7,807 nt of DNA, taken from CAYMTN01 sp964393335. GTDB taxonomy: Bacteria > Chloroflexota > Anaerolineae > Aggregatilineales > Aggregatilineaceae. Made by a program: the position numbers and the translations under genes. Shown piece by piece: positions 1 to 4,228 of this stretch (the first letter of the stretch is position 1; the number at the start of each line of letters is the position of its first letter). The notes below the pieces were generated by a model, which was not told where the DNA came from, made no database searches, and worked only from the letters and a program-made list of their open reading frames with translations. Location of the stretch: positions 1-7,807 of the forward strand of contig CAYMTN010000239.1 in assembly GCA_964393335.1 (NCBI GenBank), in the 5' to 3' direction.

Positions 1-254
1 ACATCATATCCATGGTCTATCGTTTCTCTCATTGCACCAAACCTGCGGGAGAACCGAACGTGGTCCAGGTGATCGACGAAAAGAGTGGCAGCCGTCTTCT
101 GGTCGCACACGAGCACGCCTTTCGCCCACGTCCCGGACGGCGCTTTCTCAGGTCTGCCGGACTTGGCGATTTGCGTCTGAAGACATTAGAATGATGTTTC
201 GGTCAGGTTGCCCGCTTCGGGCTTCGCAGCATGCCAACCTACAAGGTGATAGTC
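1..254. other. Upstream region without a confident gene; possible gene end on the plus strand
   Basis: A plus-strand frame is open from position 3 to a TGA ending at 194, with an internal ATG at 12. It could be the last 60-odd codons of a gene entering from the left. The minus strand also has an open frame over roughly the same bases (about 3-185), with a protein-like translation but no good start codon, so codon content alone does not decide between the strands. Minus-strand ATGs at 30-32 and 11-13 could start a divergent gene leaving the window. I recognise no family in either frame. A 5-bp hairpin (GCCCG 210-214, CGGGC 218-222) lies in the presumed leader of the mutarotase gene. Confidence 0.3.
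163..192 (+). promoter_or_regulatory. Possible sigma70-type promoter of the mutarotase cluster
   Basis: TTGGCG at 163-168 and TAGAAT at 187-192 are separated by 18 bases. The -10 box matches the consensus at 5 of 6 positions and the -35 at 3 of 6. Transcription would start near 199, giving a leader of about 55 bases before the ATG at 255. The assignment rests on box similarity only. Confidence 0.35.
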
Positions 255-1085
255 ATGACCACTTCCAGCTTAGACGATTTCCCGGCTGTCCAATTGAATG
301 CACCTGACAAGACATCCGCCAGGGTCTTTCTGCACGGGGGCCATGTGGCGTCATGGCAGACACCAGAGGGGCACGAACGCCTGTTTCTCAGCCAGCGCGC
401 CAGGCTCGGCCCAGGCGTCGCGTTGCGCGGCGGCGTGCCCGTGATATTTCCGCAGTTCGCTGGATTAGGCCCCCTGCTCAAACACGGTTTTGCGCGCATC
501 ACAGCCTGGGAGCATCTCGGCACGGGGAGTGAGTCGCCGGGCACGGTGACGGGCCGTTTCCGGCTCCAGGATAATCGAGACACGCGCTCACTCTGGAATC
601 ACGCGTTTCAGTTGGACCTGCACGTCACGGTCGGCGGTCCCTCACTGCACATGACGTTGGAAGTCACCAATCCAGATACGCAGTCCTTCGAGTTCACGGC
701 GGCGCTGCACACGTATTTGTTTGTCGAAGAAATCACCAACGTGACCGTACAGGGACTTGAGAATCTGGCCTATCGTGAACACGGTATTGATGCCGTACAA
801 ACTGCGTCCCCCCTTCGCATCCAGGGAAACATCGACCGCATCTACTGGCGCGTGTCGGGTCCCATCACGGTGCAGAATAGCGACCACACGCTCCAGGTCA
901 CCGCACAGGGTTTCCCGGATGCCGTCGTGTGGAATCCAGGTCCCGAACTAGGCGCGACGCTCCCTGACCTCGGACCAGAGGATTACCGTCACATGTTGTG
1001 TGTGGAGGCTGCGGTGATAGGCCAGGCGGTGAAGCTCGCCCCGGGTGAACGGTGGTCTGGTGCGCAGCGTATCACGGTTCTCTAA
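255..1085 (+). CDS. D-hexose-6-phosphate mutarotase / aldose 1-epimerase family (YeaD-like)
   Basis: A 276-residue protein of the galactose-mutarotase superfamily, closest by motif to the YeaD/YMR099c type that interconverts alpha and beta anomers of hexose 6-phosphates in the cytosol. The motifs are in the expected order: GGHVASW (28-34), RGGVPVIFPQF (58-68, the family's RGG-P-x-x-PQF loop), KHGFAR (76-81), LHTYL (151-155, His152 as likely acid), VVWNPG (224-229) and LCVEAA (248-253, Glu251 as likely base). Length is normal for this subgroup. I chose the ATG at 255 because AAGGTGA sits five bases before it. The in-frame ATG at 231 would add eight residues with no ribosome binding site. It is the first gene of a plus-strand cluster, with 12 bases to the next gene. 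Exact substrate is inferred from the family. Confidence 0.9.
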   Translation: MTTSSLDDFPAVQLNAPDKTSARVFLHGGHVASWQTPEGHERLFLSQRARLGPGVALRGGVPVIFPQFAGLGPLLKHGFARITAWEHLGTGSESPGTVTGRFRLQDNRDTRSLWNHAFQLDLHVTVGGPSLHMTLEVTNPDTQSFEFTAALHTYLFVEEITNVTVQGLENLAYREHGIDAVQTASPLRIQGNIDRIYWRVSGPITVQNSDHTLQVTAQGFPDAVVWNPGPELGATLPDLGPEDYRHMLCVEAAVIGQAVKLAPGERWSGAQRITVL

Positions 1086-1097
1086 AGGGAGTCCGTC

Positions 1098-1424
1098 ATG
1101 ACTGATGAACCGCAATACCTTTACGTGACCACGACCGGTTGGAAAACCGGCAATCCCCACGAGATTGAAATCTGGTTTGTGGCGCGTGGCGGGCGGTATT
1201 ACATCGTATCCGAAATGCGCGAGCGCTCGCACTGGGTCCAGAACATCCAACGCAACCCGGCGATAACGCTCCGCGTGGGCGAAAATACGTACCAGGGTAC
1301 CGGGCGCGTGGTGGATGCCGCCGCCGAACCTGACCTCGCCGCTGCCGTGTCCGCGTTGATGGATGCCAAGTACGAGTGGAGCGACGGCCTAATCGTGGAG
1401 CTATCGCCGGAACAGGCATCCTGA
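1098..1424 (+). CDS. Small nitroreductase-family deazaflavin (F420)-dependent oxidoreductase, DUF385 type
   Basis: A 108-residue protein with the split-barrel flavin-binding pattern of the DUF385/Ddn-like family. The family's T-x-G-x-K-x-G-x-P opening is seen as TTGWKTGNPHEIEIWF (12-27), followed by a YYIVSEMRERSHWVQNI stretch and the RNPAITLRVG motif (52-61). Characterised relatives use reduced F420 or FMN to reduce quinones or nitro compounds. The cofactor here cannot be read from sequence. It is short for the family and lacks the N-terminal membrane-associated segment of Ddn, so it is probably cytosolic. The ATG at 1098 is preceded by AGGGAG, 12 bases after the mutarotase stop, so translation from a shared transcript is likely. 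A related alternative is a pyridoxamine-phosphate-oxidase-like flavoprotein. Confidence 0.8.
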   Translation: MTDEPQYLYVTTTGWKTGNPHEIEIWFVARGGRYYIVSEMRERSHWVQNIQRNPAITLRVGENTYQGTGRVVDAAAEPDLAAAVSALMDAKYEWSDGLIVELSPEQAS

Positions 1425-1458
1425 CCAGCAATTGACTGGGACGGGAACGATGATAACC

Positions 1459-1878
1459 ATGAAAATCTACTTCGCAGCGTCCATTCGCGGCGGACGGCAT
1501 CTGCAAGCCACCTATCAGGCTATCGTGCGGCATCTGCAAAACGCGGGGCATGTCGTGCTGTCCGAAGGGGTCGCGTTCGAGACGATGGCCGAACAGGGCA
1601 TCACCGACGCGGACATCTACCGGCAGGATACGGCGTGGCTCGACGCATGTGATATCGTCGTGGCTGAGGTCACGGTGCCATCGCTGGGCGTGGGCTACGA
1701 AATCGGTTACGCGCTGCACAAAACGAACAAGCCGGTGCTGTGCCTCTGCCAGCAAGGGACCAACCTGTCGGCCATGTTACAGGGGAACGGGCATCCTGGG
1801 CTACACATTGTTTTTTACGACCGGGTGGCGGACGCGGTCGAAGCCCTCACGGCGTACCTGAACTCGCTTCAGGCCTGA
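1459..1878 (+). CDS. 2'-deoxynucleoside 5'-phosphate N-hydrolase (DNPH1/RCL-like)
   Basis: A 139-residue protein of the nucleoside 2-deoxyribosyltransferase superfamily, specifically like DNPH1/RCL, which cleaves the N-glycosidic bond of deoxynucleoside 5'-monophosphates to give base and deoxyribose 5-phosphate. Visible landmarks are IYFAASIRGG (3-12, with Tyr4 and Ser8), RQDTAWLDACDIVVAEV (55-71) and PSLGVGYEIG (74-83). Asp57, Ser75 and Glu81 have the same spacing as rat RCL Asp69, Ser87 and Glu93. LSAM (103-106) supplies a further phosphate-contact Ser. This points to the monophosphate hydrolase rather than a deoxyribosyltransferase or a general nucleotide pyrophosphatase. I chose ATG 1459 because the protein then begins at the first beta strand as in homologues. 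ATG 1450 has a closer G-rich stretch (1438-1445) and would add three residues. Third gene of the plus-strand cluster. Confidence 0.88.
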   Translation: MKIYFAASIRGGRHLQATYQAIVRHLQNAGHVVLSEGVAFETMAEQGITDADIYRQDTAWLDACDIVVAEVTVPSLGVGYEIGYALHKTNKPVLCLCQQGTNLSAMLQGNGHPGLHIVFYDRVADAVEALTAYLNSLQA

Positions 1879-1890
1879 ACCCGCTTCAGG
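1866..1890 (+). other. Stop-codon hairpin with TTCAGG/CCTGAA/TTCAGG triplet
   Basis: TTCAGG (1868-1873), CCTGAA (1874-1879) and TTCAGG (1885-1890) can form a 6-bp hairpin with a CCCGC loop, and the DNPH1-like stop codon lies inside the middle arm. No T tract follows, so it is a weak candidate for an intrinsic terminator. It may instead protect the 3' end of the mRNA. Confidence 0.4.
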
Positions 1891-1939
1891 AGCCGTAACC
1901 AGCGCAGCGAAAAGTACTGGATTTTCCCGGCGTTTGTTG

Positions 1940-1945
1940 TATACT
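1940..1945 (+). promoter_or_regulatory. TATACT -10-like box of RNA copy A
   Basis: TATACT matches the sigma70 -10 consensus at 5 of 6 positions and is conserved in both repeat copies. It would place the start near 1952, exactly where the closing stem of the predicted RNA begins. No good -35 box is visible: at 17 bases upstream there is CTGGAT. Confidence 0.45.
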
Positions 1946-1951
1946 GAAACT

Positions 1952-2061
1952 GAGCGGTGACCACGATCCAAATACCGGGTTCGGGGTCTTTGTCCGGGGC
2001 GTCAGGACCTTATCCTGAAATCAGGAGCGCCTACCTCTTTGTGGCCCGCTCACCCTTTTTT
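1952..2061 (+). ncRNA. Predicted structured small RNA, copy A (about 110 nt, unknown family)
   Basis: The two ends pair: TGAGCGG (1951-1957) with CCGCTCA (2046-2052), then after a TGA/C internal loop CCAC (1961-1964) with GTGG (2041-2044). Inside, CCGGG (1975-1979) pairs with TCCGG (1993-1997), and CAGGA (2003-2007), TCCTG (2013-2017) and CAGGA (2022-2026) offer two mutually exclusive hairpins. CCC and T6 (2056-2061) follow the closing stem, as at an intrinsic terminator. It does not match 4.5S, tmRNA, RNase P or a tRNA. At 110 nt it is short for 6S RNA. Function is unknown. It could also be a leader element of whatever follows. The structure was worked out by eye, not folded by program. Confidence 0.6.
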
Positions 2062-2084
2062 ATACCTCAGACGAAGGTCCCCCA

Positions 2085-2177
2085 ATGAGTAACGCGTTTA
2101 CCAACCAGGCGCAAGCGATGTGGCACGCCACTCCGCACCTGATATCAGCCACAAACAAAAACCGGGCCATCGTGTGA
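2085..2177 (+). CDS. Possible 30-residue small ORF directly after RNA copy A
   Basis: ATG at 2085 is preceded by GAAGG eight bases upstream and runs 30 codons to TGA at 2175-2177. It begins 22 bases after the T6 tract of copy A. The peptide (MSNAFTNQAQAMW at its start) is polar and matches nothing I know. Its end overlaps the minus-strand terminator hairpin at 2161-2183, which argues against it. An ORF of this size can occur by chance. Confidence 0.2.
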   Translation: MSNAFTNQAQAMWHATPHLISATNKNRAIV

Positions 2178-2184
2178 CCCGGTC
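2154..2184 (-). terminator. Intrinsic terminator of the minus-strand small gene
   Basis: Read on the minus strand, ACCGGG and CCCGGT (plus positions 2178-2183 and 2161-2166) form a 6-bp GC-rich stem with an 11-base loop, followed by TTTTTGTTTG. It lies about 40 bases past the stop codon of the 62-codon gene and has no other obvious client. Two copies of the palindrome TGATATCA (2140-2147 and 2186-2193) flank it. Confidence 0.7.
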
Positions 2185-2208
2185 GTGATATCAAATGAAA
2201 GGACGGAT

Positions 2209-2223
2209 GTGGGTAATGCCCAC
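2209..2223 (-). other. Small hairpin at the stop codon of the small gene
   Basis: GTGGG (2209-2213) and CCCAC (2219-2223) form a 5-bp stem with a 5-base loop touching the TAG stop codon at 2223-2225. No T tract follows. It may be part of a composite 3' structure with the terminator downstream. Confidence 0.35.
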
Positions 2224-2411
2224 TAACACCCCGTTGCTTCAGCGGCAGAGCGAGTCTGGCGAGCCGGGACTCGACGGTGACCACTGAACAGCTTACGCAG
2301 TGGGGCGAGGCTCACGGTCGGCAGTGTGAAGGCAACCGCGCGCTGTTTGGACACCTGCTGTTCGTTCTGGTTACGGATACGCTCAGTCATACGGTTCATG
2401 GGTGGGAACAT
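2223..2411 (-). CDS. Small basic protein of unknown function (62 residues)
   Basis: A 62-residue product starting MFPPMNRMTERIRNQNEQQ and rich in Arg, Lys and Gln (RKLFSGHRRVPARQTRS near the C-terminus), with no membrane segment and a net positive charge. I recognise no family; a nucleic-acid-binding role is only a guess from charge. Support for a real gene: GAGAGG at 2421-2426 lies nine bases before the ATG, a TATACT box lies about 45 bases upstream, codon choice is ordinary (CGT, AAC, CAG, CTG), and an intrinsic terminator follows. It sits alone between the two RNA repeat copies, antisense to them, which suggests it belongs to the same module. Other ATGs at codons 5 and 8 are possible starts but have worse spacing. 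Confidence 0.6.
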   Translation of the reverse strand: MFPPMNRMTERIRNQNEQQVSKQRAVAFTLPTVSLAPLRKLFSGHRRVPARQTRSAAEATGC

Positions 2412-2455
2412 GGTGTTTTTCCTCTCACACTTCCTCGTTCGTTCATCATAACCTC

Positions 2456-2484
2456 AGTATACGGCCCTACGAGGGGAAAATCAC
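2456..2484 (-). promoter_or_regulatory. Possible promoter of the 62-residue small gene
   Basis: On the minus strand TATACT (2461-2456) lies 17 bases from a weak -35 candidate GTGATT (2484-2479). The decamer CGTATACTGA around the -10 is identical to that of RNA copy B and nearly identical to copy A. A start near 2449 would give a leader of about 38 bases. Confidence 0.42.
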
Positions 2485-2519
2485 CTGCCGAAAGATAGGC
2501 GTGCGGGTTGGTTTTTCCG

Positions 2520-2540
2520 GCTGGAATACCGTATTCCAGC
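2520..2540. promoter_or_regulatory. 21-bp perfect palindrome, operator-like
   Basis: GCTGGAATAC (2520-2529) and GTATTCCAGC (2531-2540) are exact reverse complements around a single central base. The arm length and spacing are typical of a site for a dimeric transcription factor. It lies about 36 bases upstream of the -35 candidate of the minus-strand small gene and about 93 bases upstream of the promoter candidate of RNA copy B. It has no T tract, so a terminator role is unlikely. Confidence 0.5.
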
Positions 2541-2546
2541 AGATCA

Positions 2547-2601
2547 CGCCCTGCCCTCGATCGCTATCTTGCTTTCCTCTACACACCAATTCGGCAGGGC
2601 G
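2547..2601. repeat. 9-bp inverted repeat
   Basis: CGCCCTGCC (2547-2555) and GGCAGGGCG (2593-2601) are exact reverse complements 37 bases apart. They could close a hairpin or mark a binding pair. No gene lies within. Confidence 0.4.
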
Positions 2602-2632
2602 ACAGGGTATGGCTTTAGGGTGCAGGTGCCCC

Positions 2633-2662
2633 TGTACATTCGTGCCGTGTTTGTCGTATACT
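2633..2662 (+). promoter_or_regulatory. Possible promoter of RNA copy B
   Basis: TGTACA (2633-2638) and TATACT (2657-2662) are separated by 18 bases, matching consensus at 4 of 6 and 5 of 6 positions. The predicted start near 2669 coincides with the first base of the GAGCGG closing stem of copy B. The -35 box is outside the duplicated segment, so the two copies may be expressed differently. Confidence 0.45.
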
Positions 2663-2780
2663 GAAACTGAGCGGTGACCACGATCCAAATACCGGGTTTG
2701 AGGTCTTTGCCCGGGGCGTCAGGACCACATCCTGAAATCAGGAGCGCCTACCTCTTTGTGGCCCGCTCACCCTTTTTTAT
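2649..2780 (+). repeat. 132-bp direct repeat, copy B
   Basis: Second copy of the element at 1932-2063, gapless with six mismatches. It ends 16 bases before the stop codon of the convergent TPR gene. The 585 bp between the copies hold the small minus-strand gene, its terminator and the palindrome. Recombination between copies would remove that interval. Confidence 0.93.
2669..2778 (+). ncRNA. Predicted structured small RNA, copy B
   Basis: Same fold as copy A: TGAGCGG (2668-2674) with CCGCTCA (2763-2769), CCAC (2678-2681) with GTGG (2758-2761), and T6 at 2773-2778. In the CCGGG stem a G·T pair of copy A is a G-C pair here (2710 is C). The other changes inside the RNA lie in loops. It is transcribed toward the 3' end of the minus-strand TPR operon and ends 19 bases short of that gene, so any antisense overlap would depend on where the operon transcript stops. 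Confidence 0.6.
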
Positions 2781-2796
2781 CTCTGCAACGACTCGA

Positions 2797-3762
2797 TTAC
2801 TTCGCACCCCGTATGCGCCGCAGCCACGCCAGCGCATCGCGATTTTGCCCCCAGGTGGATTGTGCATCGGCTGCATAGTGAGCCGCTTCGTCTTCGTCGC
2901 CAAACGTCATGTAGTCGGGCAAACGTTTCGGCACGTTTCGCTCGCCCAGCAGATAGGCCGGTACGTGTTTGTTGCTGGCAATCGCCTCTTTCAGCAGCGC
3001 TGTAGCGGCTTTGCTTTCGCCCTCCTGTTGGAACGCCGCCAGCGCACGGGTATACAGCATGGCGGCTGTGCCCTCGTCTCCGTATTGGGCAAACAACGCC
3101 TCCAACCGCTCATAGTCACCCAGTTCGAGCAGCAGGTTAGCCAGGAAATACCGGATGCCTTGATTATCGCCCGGATTGAGCCGCACCATGTCCAGGTAGT
3201 GCGCCGCTGCCTCTTCCCGCTGGCCCATTGTGTACAAACACCCGGCCAATCCTGCGCGGGCCCGCATGTAGGGGCGTGTCTCGATGATACCCCAGAAGTG
3301 ACCTGCGTCTTCCTCGAACCGTTCAGGGCCGAGCGCACGTTCACCTGCCGCGACTCCCTGCTCGAACAACATCTTCGCTTCTTCGAGGCTGGGGGCGACC
3401 TCTTCAGCCAGCAGGACATAGGCGTCCGCGCAGTCTTCTGATAGTTTCAGGGCTTTGCGTGCCAGCCGGATACGCCGCGCGCCCTGCGCGTCCCACGCCT
3501 GGTACATGAGGTCTTGCGCCTGGTCCAGCGGCGTTTCGCCCGGTCTATCGAATGGTTGGCCGGACTCCATCAGGTTCTGGATGAACGCGTTCGCCTCGTC
3601 GATGGATTCGAACTTCTGCTCATTCAATATCCGGCCCAAATCGGCCATTGTTTTCTCCAATGCGCGCCGGTCCGGGGGTGCCTGCGGGTGACTCGTTTCG
3701 GGCTTAGGCTTGCGTTTGCGCTGCATGGGCGCATTCTTCTTTGAACTTCGTTTCCGGGTCAT
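2797..3762 (-). CDS. TPR-repeat protein, ST7-like
   Basis: A 321-residue soluble protein. Residues 1-30 are very basic (TRKRSSKKN, MQRKRKPK) and likely disordered. The middle carries helix-pair repeats of TPR type, for example AYVLLAEEVAPSLEEAKMLF, LAGCLYTMGQREEAAAHYLD and YFLANLLLELGDYERLEALF. NPGDNQGIRYFLA and the C-terminal VPAYLLGERNVPKRLPDYM then GFGDE-like TFGDEDEA resemble bacterial relatives of the ST7 (suppressor of tumorigenicity 7) family, whose biochemical role is unknown. I chose the ATG at 3762, after GAGGAG (3771-3766). The frame stays open upstream to 3852 but would overlap the DUF488 gene. It is the last gene of the nitroreductase-DUF488-TPR run, 31 bases after DUF488. It probably acts as a protein-interaction scaffold. 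Confidence 0.82.
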   Translation of the reverse strand: MTRKRSSKKNAPMQRKRKPKPETSHPQAPPDRRALEKTMADLGRILNEQKFESIDEANAFIQNLMESGQPFDRPGETPLDQAQDLMYQAWDAQGARRIRLARKALKLSEDCADAYVLLAEEVAPSLEEAKMLFEQGVAAGERALGPERFEEDAGHFWGIIETRPYMRARAGLAGCLYTMGQREEAAAHYLDMVRLNPGDNQGIRYFLANLLLELGDYERLEALFAQYGDEGTAAMLYTRALAAFQQEGESKAATALLKEAIASNKHVPAYLLGERNVPKRLPDYMTFGDEDEAAHYAADAQSTWGQNRDALAWLRRIRGAK

Positions 3763-3793
3763 TGTCTCCTCACCTGTGTCTTTTTCCCTGACT

Positions 3794-4213
3794 CTACCAC
3801 AACGGCAGTTGGCGAGCACCGTGCTCGTTCCATTCGTGGGCCTCAAACCCATCGTGCGCCAGCTTTTGCAGCACGACGGTACGATGGCAGGTCGCCGGGT
3901 CTTTGCACATGCACATCAGCAGCGCGGGTTTGTCGAGCATCGCGAGCGCCATTCTCCCTGCTGCGTAATCCACCAGGTCCGCAGGGCCGCTGCCCCTATA
4001 ATTCCGGTTGCCCAACGCACGCAGATACACGTAGCGCGTGCCCAGGGTCCGTTCCAGCGCCTGCTTGCGGAAGTCCGGGCTGCGGGAATATGGCGCGAAC
4101 CGGATATCGACCAGGTAAGCGTCCAGGTCCTCAATGATACGCCTGATGTCATCCATCGTGCGGCCACTGTACCCAATGCCGTAAACGATCGGGTGCTGGG
4201 GTTGGTCAGTCAT
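3794..4213 (-). CDS. DUF488 family protein
   Basis: A 139-residue protein with the typical DUF488 layout: GIGYSGR (12-18), VDIRFAPYSR (35-44, family V-D-x-R-x-x-P-x-S-R), Y-x-x-LRALGNR (63-70) and LLMCMCKDPATCHR (98-111), the Cys- and CHR-containing block that is the signature of the family. The domain's biochemical function is not established. The conserved Cys and His suggest metal binding or catalysis. Length is close to a single domain. It starts 15 bases after the nitroreductase stop and is therefore co-transcribed. The ribosome binding site is weak (TAGGGATA, about 11 bases upstream), so translation may depend on the upstream gene. Confidence 0.88.
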   Translation of the reverse strand: MTDQPQHPIVYGIGYSGRTMDDIRRIIEDLDAYLVDIRFAPYSRSPDFRKQALERTLGTRYVYLRALGNRNYRGSGPADLVDYAAGRMALAMLDKPALLMCMCKDPATCHRTVVLQKLAHDGFEAHEWNEHGARQLPLW

Positions 4214-4228
4214 TCTGAAACCGTATCC

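Larger units (their letters stand above)
1932..2063 (+). repeat. 132-bp direct repeat, copy A
   Basis: This segment recurs at 2649-2780 in the same orientation, without gaps and with six mismatches (1938, 1982, 1984, 1993, 2010, 2011), about 95% identity. Similarity starts just upstream of a TATACT box and stops directly after a T6 tract, so the repeat boundaries coincide with those of a transcription unit. Copy start points are 717 bp apart. Confidence 0.93.

Noticed and set aside
239..1250. Minus-strand open frames opposite the mutarotase and DUF385 genes
   Set aside because: They overlap genes with clear family motifs and have no recognisable domains or ribosome binding sites.
1432..1458. 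TTG start at 1432 for the DNPH1-like gene
   Set aside because: It adds nine residues of low complexity before the first beta strand and has no ribosome binding site.
2060..2284. 74-codon minus-strand open frame
   Set aside because: It starts inside the 62-codon gene in another frame, runs across that gene's terminator and into RNA copy A, and has no ribosome binding site of its own.
2230..2320. Possible tRNA gene, because GCTTCAGCGGCAGAGC resembles a D-arm
   Set aside because: No matching acceptor stem, 7-base anticodon loop or GTTC-type T-arm can be placed around it on either strand, and the stretch reads as codons of the minus-strand small gene.
1932..2780. CRISPR-like array or insertion sequence
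   Set aside because: There are only two long copies 717 bp apart, no regular short spacers, no cas genes, no transposase and no terminal inverted repeats.
2674..3441. 255-codon plus-strand open frame
   Set aside because: It is antisense to the TPR gene and begins inside RNA copy B. The minus-strand frame has clear helix-repeat and ST7-like motifs.
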